Assembly: GCA_007988745.1 (NCBI GenBank)
Contig: BJUT01000042.1
Coordinates: 1 to 39,336 of the forward strand
Direction of reading: 5' to 3'
DNA length: 39,336 bases
Source of the DNA: Pseudoalteromonas atlantica
Lineage (GTDB): Bacteria; Pseudomonadota; Gammaproteobacteria; Enterobacterales; Alteromonadaceae
The notes below the pieces were generated by a model, which did not search any database, had not been told where the DNA came from, and was given only the letters and a program-made list of their open reading frames with translations. Shown piece by piece: positions 8,576 through 15,937 of the stretch (positions are counted from its first letter, which is position 1; the number at the start of each line of letters is the position of its first letter). The translations under genes and the position numbers were made by a program.

Positions 8576-9037
8576 TTAGTCGTTAAACGTTGTCGGCAGC
8601 TCTACAAATTCTACCCAGTATTTTCCTAGGGTTTTCATTAAATCAACCAAGCCATCAAACGTTACCGGTTTAGTAATATAAGAGGCCGCTCCTAAGTTAT
8701 AGCCTTTAACCATGTCTTCTTCTTGCTTAGAGGTGGTTAAAATAACAACCGGTATGCCTTTAAGGTTTGGGTTTGCCTTAATGGCCTCAAGTGCTTCACG
8801 GCCATCCATACGTGGCATATTTAAATCAAGCAAAATCAACCCCGGGCGTGGCGATGAATTTTTATCTTCAAACTTACCCTTGCGCTCTAAGTACTCTAAT
8901 AATTCAACCCCATCTTCCACAAAATGCAGCTCGTTTAATACACGGCTTTCGGCTAGCGCATCTTGCGTGAGTAGGCGATCATCCTCGTCATCATCTGCCA
9001 TTAATATTGTAATAGGTTTCACTTTTGAATACGGCAT
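8576..9037 (-). CDS. Single-domain response regulator (CheY/Rcp1-like)
   Basis: A 153-residue stand-alone receiver. It carries the acidic pocket MADDDEDD (13-20), phosphoacceptor D71 in LILLDLNMPRMDG, the T/S switch position in ILTTS (T101/T102) and K123 in YITKPV. The extended loop between strand 3 and the acidic cluster is typical of Rcp1-type regulators that pair with phytochrome-like or CHASE3 kinases. The ATG directly abuts the TAG of the upstream kinase (TAGATG), and AAGGAG lies inside the end of that gene, so the two are translationally coupled and surely cognate. No output domain: it probably passes phosphate on or acts by protein contact. Confidence 0.93.
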   Translation of the reverse strand: MPYSKVKPITILMADDDEDDRLLTQDALAESRVLNELHFVEDGVELLEYLERKGKFEDKNSSPRPGLILLDLNMPRMDGREALEAIKANPNLKGIPVVILTTSKQEEDMVKGYNLGAASYITKPVTFDGLVDLMKTLGKYWVEFVELPTTFND

Positions 9038-10522
9038 CTAAGCCTCTCCTTGAAGTGTGAAAAGCGTTGTTTCCACAGGTAATTTTATTATGAAGGTTGC
9101 CCCTTCACCGTCTTTACTATGAGCGGTAATTATCCCACCATGCCGCTCAACTATACGCCTACAAACTGAAAGCCCAATCCCTGTGCCTTTATATTCCGAG
9201 CGCCCATGCAGGCGCTGAAATGGTACAAATATTTTATCAGCATACTCTTGTGAGAAACCAATACCATTATCTTTTATGGTAATAATTTGCCAACCCACTT
9301 TTTCGTTATGCTCTTCACTAAACTCGTCTTTGTGCTCGTACATTACGCTTATATGTGGCTCAACACCTGGCTTTCTAAACTTAACAGCGTTAGACAGTAA
9401 GTTTAAAAACAACTGCTGCATTTGGCTTTTATCGGCTTGAATAACCGGTAGTTCGCCCACCTCTACGTGCGCATTGCTTTCTTTAATGGCAACCTCTAAA
9501 TCACTTAAAATATCGTTAACTACGCCTTTTAAGTCAGTGTCATCAAAGTCTCTACCTCGGGTTGTTACCCGCGAAAACTCTAGCAAATCGTTAATAAGGT
9601 TAGACATACGTTGCGCTGCATTTTTCATACGGCCTATGTAATCTATGCCTTTTTCGCCCAGTTCATCTTTAAACATGGTTTCTAGGCGGTCACTAAATGC
9701 TTGAATTTTTCGTAGTGGTTCTTGTAAGTCATGGCTGGCAACAAACGCAAACTCTTCAAGCTCACGGTTTGAGCGGCTAAGCTCATCTGAATATAAGGTC
9801 AGCTCTTGCGTGCGCTCAGACACTTTAGTTGCAAGTGTTTCGTTTTGTATTTCAAGCTCCTCACGGTATTTAGCCGCGTTTCTTAAATTTAGGCGTGTTA
9901 ATAAAAACATACCTATTATTAAAAGCGCACTGGTAACCGCTGTAATAGCAAAGGTGATTTTTGCTTCATTTTTTATTTGTGCCAGCTTAGAAAAATGGCT
10001 CACCTTAAACAGTAATTCTCGGTCTTGAATATCATTAACTTTAACGCGAATATCTTTGTATAGCTCTCGCCCTCTGTGCGTATTTAATACATATAACGCA
10101 CGGCGCTCTTTGTCATTAGTAGCCAGCTTAACCGTTTGTTTAAGCTCTTTAATTTTAGCTTCTGTTAACACTAATAGCTCAGCAATTCGCTCAGCTTGGC
10201 CATCAATTTCAGAGTGTAGAGACTTTACATGCTCCATTTGCGATTCTATTTGCCCTATCGCATCGTAATAAGGCATTAAGTAGTCTTCTTCTTCGGTGAG
10301 TAAGTAGCCGCGCTGGCCAGACTCTGCCTGCACAATTGATAAGTGAAGACGCTCAATGGCATCGGCTAATAAGCTAGTGTTATCCAAGCTTTTTTGCGTT
10401 TGCGTTAATCCCTGAATAGTACTTAATGCCAAAACTGCATTGCCAACAACAATACACAGTACTATTGCGATAAAAGCGGCCCACGTTATATTCGTTTTAC
10501 CCTGCTGCTTTTGCTTACTCAT
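9038..10522 (-). CDS. Membrane sensor histidine kinase with CHASE3 domain
   Basis: A 494-residue inner-membrane kinase. TM1 is about residues 13-33. A periplasmic helical CHASE3 domain follows (about 38-180, with the typical AESGQRGYLLTEEEDYL). TM2 is about 189-209, then a coiled-coil linker (212-255), a dimerisation domain with H264 in VASHDLQEPLRK, and a HATPase_c domain (LFLNLLSNAVKFRKPG; IKDNGIGFSQEYADKIF; GTGIGLSVCRRIVERHGG). The SHDLQEPL H-box is of the phytochrome/Rcp1-partner type, matching the coupled regulator gene that starts right after its stop. The signal sensed by CHASE3 domains is generally unknown. The upstream gene, a lone dimerisation-domain protein, ends 27 bases before. 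Confidence 0.93.
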   Translation of the reverse strand: MSKQKQQGKTNITWAAFIAIVLCIVVGNAVLALSTIQGLTQTQKSLDNTSLLADAIERLHLSIVQAESGQRGYLLTEEEDYLMPYYDAIGQIESQMEHVKSLHSEIDGQAERIAELLVLTEAKIKELKQTVKLATNDKERRALYVLNTHRGRELYKDIRVKVNDIQDRELLFKVSHFSKLAQIKNEAKITFAITAVTSALLIIGMFLLTRLNLRNAAKYREELEIQNETLATKVSERTQELTLYSDELSRSNRELEEFAFVASHDLQEPLRKIQAFSDRLETMFKDELGEKGIDYIGRMKNAAQRMSNLINDLLEFSRVTTRGRDFDDTDLKGVVNDILSDLEVAIKESNAHVEVGELPVIQADKSQMQQLFLNLLSNAVKFRKPGVEPHISVMYEHKDEFSEEHNEKVGWQIITIKDNGIGFSQEYADKIFVPFQRLHGRSEYKGTGIGLSVCRRIVERHGGIITAHSKDGEGATFIIKLPVETTLFTLQGEA

Positions 10523-10549
10523 TATGTGTAAATACCTAATTTTAAATGA

Positions 10550-10765
10550 CTACTTATTATTAAAATCAGTAATGTTTTGCAAGCTTTCGCTACATTGCTG
10601 ACAGTTTGAAATTATTTTATCGAGTGCTGCTAACGCTTTATCTTTTGGCATATCGTTTTCTAATACCAGTTTAATGAGCTCTGCATTCATAGAAATTCTA
10701 TTCAGTGGAGCTCTCGCATCATGTACCAATTTATTTAGCGTATTAACTTCTTTTTCATCACTCAT
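10550..10765 (-). CDS. Stand-alone histidine-kinase dimerisation (DHp) mini-protein
   Basis: A 71-residue protein that consists of one HisKA-like helical hairpin and nothing else. Helix 1 carries an H-box, LVHDARAPLNRISMNAELI, with candidate phospho-histidine H15 followed by an acidic residue and the conserved Pro (P20). Helix 2 (about 43-69) has the heptad-like pattern of a DHp second helix. There is no ATPase domain, sensor or membrane segment. AGGAAG lies 4 bases before the ATG. It is the first gene of the minus-strand signalling block (27 bases before the CHASE3 kinase). It could act as a phosphotransfer protein (compare Spo0B, ChpT) or as a dimerisation inhibitor of a kinase; both are inference. 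Confidence is high that it is a gene and moderate for the DHp call. Confidence 0.75.
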   Translation of the reverse strand: MSDEKEVNTLNKLVHDARAPLNRISMNAELIKLVLENDMPKDKALAALDKIISNCQQCSESLQNITDFNNK

Positions 10766-10823
10766 ATTACTTCCTATACTTATTCAACCTGAACTCTGGT
10801 TAAGAAACTTACTAAAATATTAA

Positions 10824-10861
10824 ATTATAGTGATAACCAAATTCTTTTCTCTAGCCAGAGA
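10824..10861 (-). promoter_or_regulatory. Candidate promoter and dyad for the signalling operon
   Basis: On the minus strand a TATAAT (10824-10829) lies 58 bases before the ATG of the DHp mini-protein. The -35 position (10847-10852) is a poor match but is overlapped by the dyad TCTCTAGCCAGAGA (10848-10861), with TCTCT/AGAGA arms. A weak -35 with a dyad over it suggests activator or repressor control. Nothing else clear is seen in the 10766-10977 gap apart from a 6-bp CAATAG/CTATTG inverted repeat. Confidence 0.4.
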
Positions 10862-10977
10862 TTTTCAATGAAAACAAGCCGAATTTACGCGTCAATAGCT
10901 GGCCTATTGCAAGCAAATTTAACGCAGTTAACGTTGAAAATAGCTGCTAGAGATAGGTTTATTATTCAGAGTTCAGG

Positions 10978-12318
10978 TTATTTATATTCTCCAATTCCGC
11001 CGTATGCGTTTAATCGGTTATACAATGTTTTTGTACTGATCCCTAGCATTTGCGCAGCTAGCGTTTTATTACCTTGCACCTTATCTAGCGTGGCGTGGAT
11101 TAACTCTTTTTCGACTTCTTCAATGGTTTGCCCTGCCGAAACATGGTTGTCGGCCACTTGCGTATTTACACGCGAAAACGGCGACTCTAAGTTATCCGGA
11201 AGTGTAATTTCGCTCGATTGTGGGTCGCTCATAATAAAGGCGCGATGGATAGCGTGGCGAAGTTCACGCACATTGCCTGGCCATTCGTATTGCTGTAGTT
11301 CTTTTAGCTGCTCGTTGTGCCAATAAAACGAAGTGCCATTTTCATCGTTAAGTTGCTCTAAAAAGGCTTTCGCAAGCAGTGGAATATCTTCTTTTCGCTC
11401 TCGCAGCGCAGGTATATCAATGGGAAAAACCGCAAGCCTAAAGTAAATATCTTCACGAATAATATTATTTTGCGCTAAGTCGGTCAGCGAACGGTTAGTC
11501 GCAGAAATAACGCGGCAGTTTATAGGCAATTCACGATTGCCGCCTACACGTGTTACTTTTTTAGTCTCAAGCACACGCAGTAAGTTTGGCTGCATATCTA
11601 TAGGCATTTCGGTTACTTCATCTAAAAATAACGTACCGCCGTCTGCTTGCTCAAACACCCCTTCTTTACGGGCAATTGCACCTGTAAAAGCCCCTTTTTC
11701 ATGGCCAAATAACTCACTACCTATTAATTCTTTAGACAAAGCACCACAGTTGCTCGCCACTAAAGGGCCTTCGCATTGGCTAGCGTTATGAATTGCTTGG
11801 GCGACCACTTCTTTACCTGCACCGCTTTCCCCCATTAGCATCACGTTAGCATTGGTTTTTGCTACGCGCTCTATCATGGTGTAAAGCTTTTGCATTGGCT
11901 CTGATTCACCAATTAAGCTATTAAAATGGCGAGTAATAGCCGGAACTTTAGCTTTTTTAGCTGTTTTTTTAGGGCCGTTTAATACCAGCTCTAGGTCTTC
12001 GCGTTGCAGCGGCTTTAATAAATGCCCAACATCTTGCTCACACATGTCTGCCAAAATCCCTTTTACTGAAGGGTGGCCAGAAATAAGCGTCACTTTTGGA
12101 GACTGCCCAATCATTTTTAAATGATCGAGTAAATGAAGACCACTGCCATCTGGCAGCATAAAATCGAGTAATACGTGATCAAAGGTATTATTTTCAAACC
12201 ATTGATGTGCTTCTTTTAAGCTAGTTGCAGTACAAATGTTGTGCCCGAGGAATTCGACAATGTGGCAAACAACGTCACTAAATTCAACGTCATCATCGAC
12301 TAAAAGTATGTTTAACAT
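10978..12318 (-). CDS. Sigma-54-dependent response regulator (NtrC family)
   Basis: A 446-residue transcription activator. The receiver domain covers about 1-118 (acidic DDD at 8-10, phosphoacceptor D52 in LLDFMLPDGSG, K102 in LLKPL). The AAA+ domain (about 135-360) has Walker A GESGAGKE (163-170), the sigma-54-contacting GAFTGA (209-214), a Walker B in GGTLFLDEV and the arginine-finger region FRLAVFPIDIPALRERKEDI. A Fis-type helix-turn-helix lies at the C-terminus (NKTLAAQMLGISTKTLYNRL). All parts are intact. AGGGAT lies upstream of the ATG. It sits upstream of, and in line with, the DHp mini-protein and CHASE3 kinase but 212 bases away, so it may be separately transcribed. Its kinase and target promoters are not identifiable; no clear -24/-12 promoter was found in the window. 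Confidence 0.94.
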   Translation of the reverse strand: MLNILLVDDDVEFSDVVCHIVEFLGHNICTATSLKEAHQWFENNTFDHVLLDFMLPDGSGLHLLDHLKMIGQSPKVTLISGHPSVKGILADMCEQDVGHLLKPLQREDLELVLNGPKKTAKKAKVPAITRHFNSLIGESEPMQKLYTMIERVAKTNANVMLMGESGAGKEVVAQAIHNASQCEGPLVASNCGALSKELIGSELFGHEKGAFTGAIARKEGVFEQADGGTLFLDEVTEMPIDMQPNLLRVLETKKVTRVGGNRELPINCRVISATNRSLTDLAQNNIIREDIYFRLAVFPIDIPALRERKEDIPLLAKAFLEQLNDENGTSFYWHNEQLKELQQYEWPGNVRELRHAIHRAFIMSDPQSSEITLPDNLESPFSRVNTQVADNHVSAGQTIEEVEKELIHATLDKVQGNKTLAAQMLGISTKTLYNRLNAYGGIGEYK

Positions 12319-12478
12319 GATAAATCCCTATGCTTTTCTTCTTATTCTACGCACCCTATTTTGCAAATAAAAGGGGCTACTAGAATCTCTTAAAAATGAT
12401 TAAACTATTGAGTCTTTTAACGTTTAATTTTAACAACCCAGTATGTACGTAAACTTAAGCCATACCGATCATAATTTT

Positions 12479-12502
12479 TAAAAATAATTAGAATTATTTT
12501 TA
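12479..12502. promoter_or_regulatory. AT-only inverted repeat between the sigma-54 regulator and Nudix genes
   Basis: TAAAAATAATT (12479-12489) and AATTATTTTTA (12492-12502) are perfect 11-bp arms separated by AG, in the 238-bp divergent gap. Downstream, an extended -10 (TGATATAAT, 12525-12533) precedes the Nudix gene. The dyad could be an operator for either gene; no binding protein can be named. Confidence 0.45.
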
Positions 12503-12556
12503 CTACTCGCCTAAGTATACCAGCTGATATAATTTTGCTTTTAAAAAGGAGACAAA

Positions 12557-13075
12557 ATGCAATTATTAAAAACAATGGTCCACCCTGGCATAAATTTAAA
12601 CCAAGGCACTCAATTTACCCGCCGCACAGGCCGCGCCATTGTGATTAAAGATGCACACATTTTATTAATGTATACCAATCGCTACGAAGACTACAGTTTA
12701 CCCGGCGGCGGTGTAGATGAAGGTGAAACCCTAGAGCAAGGGTTAATAAGAGAGCTTAGCGAAGAAACTGGCGCGCAAAATATACAGGTTATTAAACCCT
12801 TTGGGTTATACGAAGAGTACCGCCCTTGGTACAAAGACGACTTTGATATTATACACATACAGTCGTATTGCTATTTATGCGATACAGACAAAGAGCTTGG
12901 CAAAGCACAGCTTGAACATTACGAGCAACAAAATGGTATGACGCCTAAATGGGTCAATATATACGACGCCATTGCACACAACGAGCGCACAATGAGCCTT
13001 AGCAAAAAACAAGGGCTGTCTATCATTCGAGAAACTTACCTACTTAAACAAATAGCACAGCAACTGTTTAACTAA
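12557..13075 (+). CDS. Nudix hydrolase
   Basis: A 172-residue Nudix protein expected to hydrolyse a nucleoside diphosphate linked to another moiety. The complete Nudix box runs from about residue 51 to 73 and fits G-x5-E-x7-R-E-L-x-E-E-x-G, within GGGVDEGETLEQGLIRELSE and TGA, with the metal-binding REXXEE core intact. It begins after a short N-terminal extension and a strand (TGRAIVIKDAHILLMYTN). AAGGAG sits just ahead of the ATG, and an extended -10 element (TGATATAAT, 12525-12533) lies upstream. A weak hairpin without a T-run follows (13094-13114). It is a single gene. The substrate cannot be inferred from the box alone. Confidence 0.9.
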   Translation: MQLLKTMVHPGINLNQGTQFTRRTGRAIVIKDAHILLMYTNRYEDYSLPGGGVDEGETLEQGLIRELSEETGAQNIQVIKPFGLYEEYRPWYKDDFDIIHIQSYCYLCDTDKELGKAQLEHYEQQNGMTPKWVNIYDAIAHNERTMSLSKKQGLSIIRETYLLKQIAQQLFN

Positions 13076-13093
13076 GGCTGTAAAATTTGCATA

Positions 13094-13114
13094 AAGCAGT
13101 ATTTTTTACTGCTT
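13094..13114 (+). terminator. Possible weak terminator after the Nudix gene
   Basis: AAGCAGTA (13094-13101) and TACTGCTT (13107-13114) form a perfect 8-bp stem with a 5-T loop. It is followed by GCTCATC, not a T-run, so termination would be inefficient or Rho-assisted. Confidence 0.35.
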
Positions 13115-13257
13115 GCTCATCACTCGCTTTTTATTTACATCCCATAATTAAATTTAAAGCGACCACTATTCAATAACTTAAACCCTATTTTACTTTATAA
13201 AACAAACTGGCTTTGTGTTTGCACCCTTACTGATAACTAATTTGTAAGGAGATAAAA

Positions 13258-14634
13258 ATGAGTAACACAGTTAAAACAATCAACCCCGCAACTGAACAAA
13301 CCATTGATACCTACACGCTGCTTTCTCAAGAGGAAGCTGAGCAAGTAGTCGAAAAATCTCACGAAACATATTTAAAATGGCGCCAAACCTCATTTACCGA
13401 GCGTGCTAAGTATTTAAATAAACTAGCCTCTTTATTCGAAGAGCAAAAAGAAGCCATTGCTAAGCTAATGACCGAAGAAATGGGTAAAGTGTACGAGCAA
13501 GGTTTTCAAGAAATTGAACTGTGCGCAGGTATTTGTCGTTATACAGCCGAAAACGGCCCACAAGTACTTGGCGATGAAGAGCGCGATATGGATGGCGGCC
13601 GTGCTATTGTTAGCTACCAACCAACGGGCGTTTTATTAGGTATTCAGCCTTGGAACTTCCCGCTTTACCAAGTAATTCGTTACAGTGCAGCTAACATTAT
13701 GGCCGGTAACACCACCGTACTTAAACATGCCGGTAATGTATTTGGTATGGCAGAGAAAATAGATACACTATTTAAACAAGCGGGCTTCCCTGAATATTGC
13801 TTTAGCAACTTACTTATTGATGGCAAAACTGCCAGCGCGCTTATTTCACACAAAGCAATCAGCGGCGTAACATTTACAGGCAGTGACGCTACCGGTAAAA
13901 AAGTAGCTGAAGAAGCAGGTAAATACGTTAAAAAAACAGTGCTTGAGCTTGGTAGTAACGATGCCTACTTAGTACTTGATGATGCAGATTTAGACCTTGC
14001 TGTTGAAACCTGCGTTACAGGGCGCATGATCAACAACGGCGAAACCTGTGTATCGGCAAAACGCTTTGTGGTTGTAGAGTCACTATATGATGACTTTAAA
14101 GAAAAAATTAAAGCGCAATTTGAAGCACTAAAAATGGGCGACCCAATGGCCGAAGATACCGATCTAGGCCCAATGGCTCGTGAAGATTTACGCGATAAAA
14201 TTCACGACCAAGTAATGCAATCTGTTGAAGCAGGTGTAAATGTAGTCACAGGCGGTGAAGTGCCATCGCAAACAGGTTACTACTACCCACCGACTATTCT
14301 TGATAATTTATCGCCGGGCATGCCAGCATACGATGACGAGTTATTTGGCCCTGTAGCCTCGCTCATTAAAGCAAAAGACAACGACGATGCAATGCGCATC
14401 GCCAACGACTCTCGCTATGGTTTAGGCGGTGGTATTTTCTCTAAAGATGAGAAAAAAGCCATTGAACTAGCTAAAAAGCACTTTGACACAGGTATGATCA
14501 ACATTAACGGTTACGGCCTTGCCCAACCCAACCTACCGTTTGGTGGTGTTAAAGAAAGTGGTTACGGCCGAGAGCACGGCGGCTTTGGTATGCGCGAATT
14601 TGTGAATATCAAATGTATTATGATCAATAGCTAA
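13258..14634 (+). CDS. NAD(P)-dependent aldehyde dehydrogenase (succinate-semialdehyde type, Sad-like)
   Basis: A 458-residue aldehyde dehydrogenase. The NAD-binding and catalytic elements are present: PWNFPLYQ with N133, FTGSDATG (206-213), catalytic E230 in LELGSND and nucleophile C264 in NNGETCVSAKRF. Length and motif spacing match E. coli Sad (YneI), which oxidises succinate semialdehyde to succinate; phrases such as LKMGDP, LGPMAR and YYPPT line up with it. The usual ELGG is ELGS here. AAGGAG precedes the ATG, and two hairpins after the stop end the unit. No GABA transaminase gene is adjacent, so substrate assignment stays at family level. Confidence 0.88.
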   Translation: MSNTVKTINPATEQTIDTYTLLSQEEAEQVVEKSHETYLKWRQTSFTERAKYLNKLASLFEEQKEAIAKLMTEEMGKVYEQGFQEIELCAGICRYTAENGPQVLGDEERDMDGGRAIVSYQPTGVLLGIQPWNFPLYQVIRYSAANIMAGNTTVLKHAGNVFGMAEKIDTLFKQAGFPEYCFSNLLIDGKTASALISHKAISGVTFTGSDATGKKVAEEAGKYVKKTVLELGSNDAYLVLDDADLDLAVETCVTGRMINNGETCVSAKRFVVVESLYDDFKEKIKAQFEALKMGDPMAEDTDLGPMAREDLRDKIHDQVMQSVEAGVNVVTGGEVPSQTGYYYPPTILDNLSPGMPAYDDELFGPVASLIKAKDNDDAMRIANDSRYGLGGGIFSKDEKKAIELAKKHFDTGMININGYGLAQPNLPFGGVKESGYGREHGGFGMREFVNIKCIMINS

Positions 14635-14652
14635 TATAGCTACACCTGAGAT

Positions 14653-14684
14653 ACACGTATTAAAAGAATATTTATACGTGTTTT
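14653..14684 (+). terminator. First hairpin after the aldehyde dehydrogenase gene
   Basis: ACACGTAT (14653-14660) pairs perfectly with ATACGTGT (14674-14681) across a 13-base loop, followed by TTT. The large loop and short T-run make it a weak terminator, but a strong one follows. Confidence 0.4.
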
Positions 14685-14697
14685 AAAAAATATTATT

Positions 14698-14733
14698 AAG
14701 CCTAAAGGTGAGCAATCACTTTTAGGCTTTTTT
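14698..14733 (+). terminator. Rho-independent terminator after the aldehyde dehydrogenase gene
   Basis: AAGCCTAAAGGTGA (14698-14711) pairs with TCACTTTTAGGCTT (14716-14729) with a single G-U wobble and a GCAA tetraloop, followed by a T-run. Confidence 0.88.
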
Positions 14734-15138
14734 ATGGGTATAGCTACTAAGTGTAATGCGTTTAAAGACTATATTTTCACTTTAAAATTCACACCTAAAA
14801 CTTCACTTCCCAATTTAGCTTATTTAGTAAAAGCCCAAGCATATTGTTTAAAATTGTGAGTTCAGATAGCTCGATAAACTCTGCAAAACATAGCGCTGAG
14901 CGTTCATTGAGACTAGCTCAACATCGTCGTTAATAGATTGGTTAAACTGCTCTTTGCGCATATATTCATGAAAATGAGCGCCGATCGCATATTGTTCTAT
15001 TTATCTATTCTTTAAAGTTTCAGAAAACTTAGTGATAGTAATACCTTAGGTTATTTGTTAAAACTATATAAAGTAGATAAGTGAGCGTGGCGTCAGCAGA
15101 AATAAGCGCGATGAGCGCGATGAGCGCACTATTAAATT
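14734..15138. other. Long non-coding stretch upstream of the gene cassettes
   Basis: About 400 bases with no full gene. It holds a 50-codon open remnant on the minus strand (14848-15000), a short stem AAGTTT/AAACTT near 15015-15030, a possible -10-like TATATA near 15066 and a tandem 9-mer (GAGCGCGAT-type) at about 15107-15126 just before the first cassette junction. No intI-like reading frame is visible on either strand. Confidence 0.6.
14848..15000 (-). pseudogene. Possible gene remnant, C-terminal 50 codons
   Basis: On the minus strand 50 codons are open between an in-frame TAA at 15001-15003 and a TAA at 14848-14850. The composition is protein-like (HEYMRKEQFNQSINDDVELV, then SMNAQRYVLQSLSSYLNSQF). 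There is no upstream coding continuation and no ribosome site. It may be the tail of a gene deleted when the cassette region formed, or chance. Not recognised as part of any family, including integron integrases. Confidence 0.3.
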
Positions 15139-15164
15139 GTTAGGTGCTCAACAACGGAGTTTAA

Positions 15165-15794
15165 ATGAAATCAAGAGAATTATTTACAACCCCCACATTA
15201 ATCGTTAGTAATTATAAAATTTTAGGCCGTCCAGACGGTAAGTATTTACATCAATTTACCCCTGAGTCTACATCGACCGTTTATCAATTTATTGCTAACA
15301 GGGAGCCAATCTTGGTAGAAGGTGAGAAATATAATATCGGCTACAGAGTAGTTAATAATAACAATGAGGTCGATATCTCAGCCGTTGCAAAAGCAGAAAC
15401 AGTGAACCCTAAAGTAAGCCATTATGTTGCACGTGAACTCGGTGAACAACAACGGGAAGCTGAAACTCGAAAATCAAAAGAACGAGTTGTTTATTTTGGT
15501 AAGTCTGAACTGTATCTCGGAAAAAAATACGCATGGCGTATTTACGGAGAGGCTTTTCCTAGAGGAGTTTTTGACTCTTATTTACACTCGATTGATTACC
15601 CGCGAGTAAATTGCACTACTGATGGAACACCTTCTATAGCCTATAAAGATGAAGGGTTAGCTGAAGCAATGGAGACTCTAGTGAACTCATGCATCAGAGT
15701 TAGTAAAAATTCTAATCGTTTTAAATCTGACTTAGTGCCTGATAAAAAGTGGTTTAATATCAAGGCCATCCCCGCAATTACCGATAGAAAATAG
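15165..15794 (+). CDS. Cassette 1 protein of unknown function (209 aa)
   Basis: A 209-residue soluble protein with no signal peptide or membrane segment and no recognised domain. The N-terminal half is rich in beta-like alternation (TLIVSNYKILGRPDGKYLHQ; YNIGYRVVNNNNEVDIS). The middle is charged (GEQQREAETRKSKERVVYFG). The C-terminal part contains two cysteines (C150 and C177, approximate). GGAG sits 5 bases before the ATG. The stop codon is two bases before the R'' box of its attC. It is the only gene in its cassette, so it should act by itself or with host partners. Codon use includes many AGA and ATA codons. Real gene: likely; function: not inferable. Confidence 0.7.
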   Translation: MKSRELFTTPTLIVSNYKILGRPDGKYLHQFTPESTSTVYQFIANREPILVEGEKYNIGYRVVNNNNEVDISAVAKAETVNPKVSHYVARELGEQQREAETRKSKERVVYFGKSELYLGKKYAWRIYGEAFPRGVFDSYLHSIDYPRVNCTTDGTPSIAYKDEGLAEAMETLVNSCIRVSKNSNRFKSDLVPDKKWFNIKAIPAITDRK

Positions 15795-15796
15795 GC

Positions 15797-15904
15797 ACCT
15801 AACAAACACATTAAGGCGCTTCGCTGGGACAGTAACACGTGGGCTCTGTCGCTTCGCTCCAAATTTTAGCCCACGTATTACTGCCCCTTATGTGGGTGTT
15901 AGCA
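15797..15904 (+). other. attC site of cassette 1
   Basis: R'' is ACCTAAC (15797-15803) and R' begins GTTAGC (15898). L'' CACATTAAGG pairs with L' CCTTATGTG leaving one extra unpaired base in L'', the usual extrahelical base. The central arms ACAGTAACACGTGGGC and GCCCACGTATTACTGCC pair with a single C/T difference. Total about 108 bases with an imperfect dyad and a loop containing CGCTTCGCTCCAA. Confidence 0.9.
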
Positions 15905-15937
15905 CTATCAGCAAAATGCGAGTTCAGTAGGAGTGGT

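Noticed and set aside
10900..10930. Sigma-54 (-24/-12) promoter in CTGGCCTATTGCAAG
   Set aside because: The spacing between the GG and GC elements is about four bases too short for sigma-54.
15107..15126. Tandem GAGCGCGAT repeat as a CRISPR or iteron array
   Set aside because: Only about two short units with no spacers and no cas or rep genes.
14640..15138. Integron integrase (intI) upstream of the cassettes
   Set aside because: No reading frame on either strand has tyrosine-recombinase motifs; the only open stretch (14848-15000) does not resemble the end of IntI.
15839..15937. Open N-terminal extension of the cassette 2 gene
   Set aside because: It would read through the attC arm and R' site of cassette 1. 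The ATG at 15938 has AGGAG at proper spacing and begins a natural TM helix.
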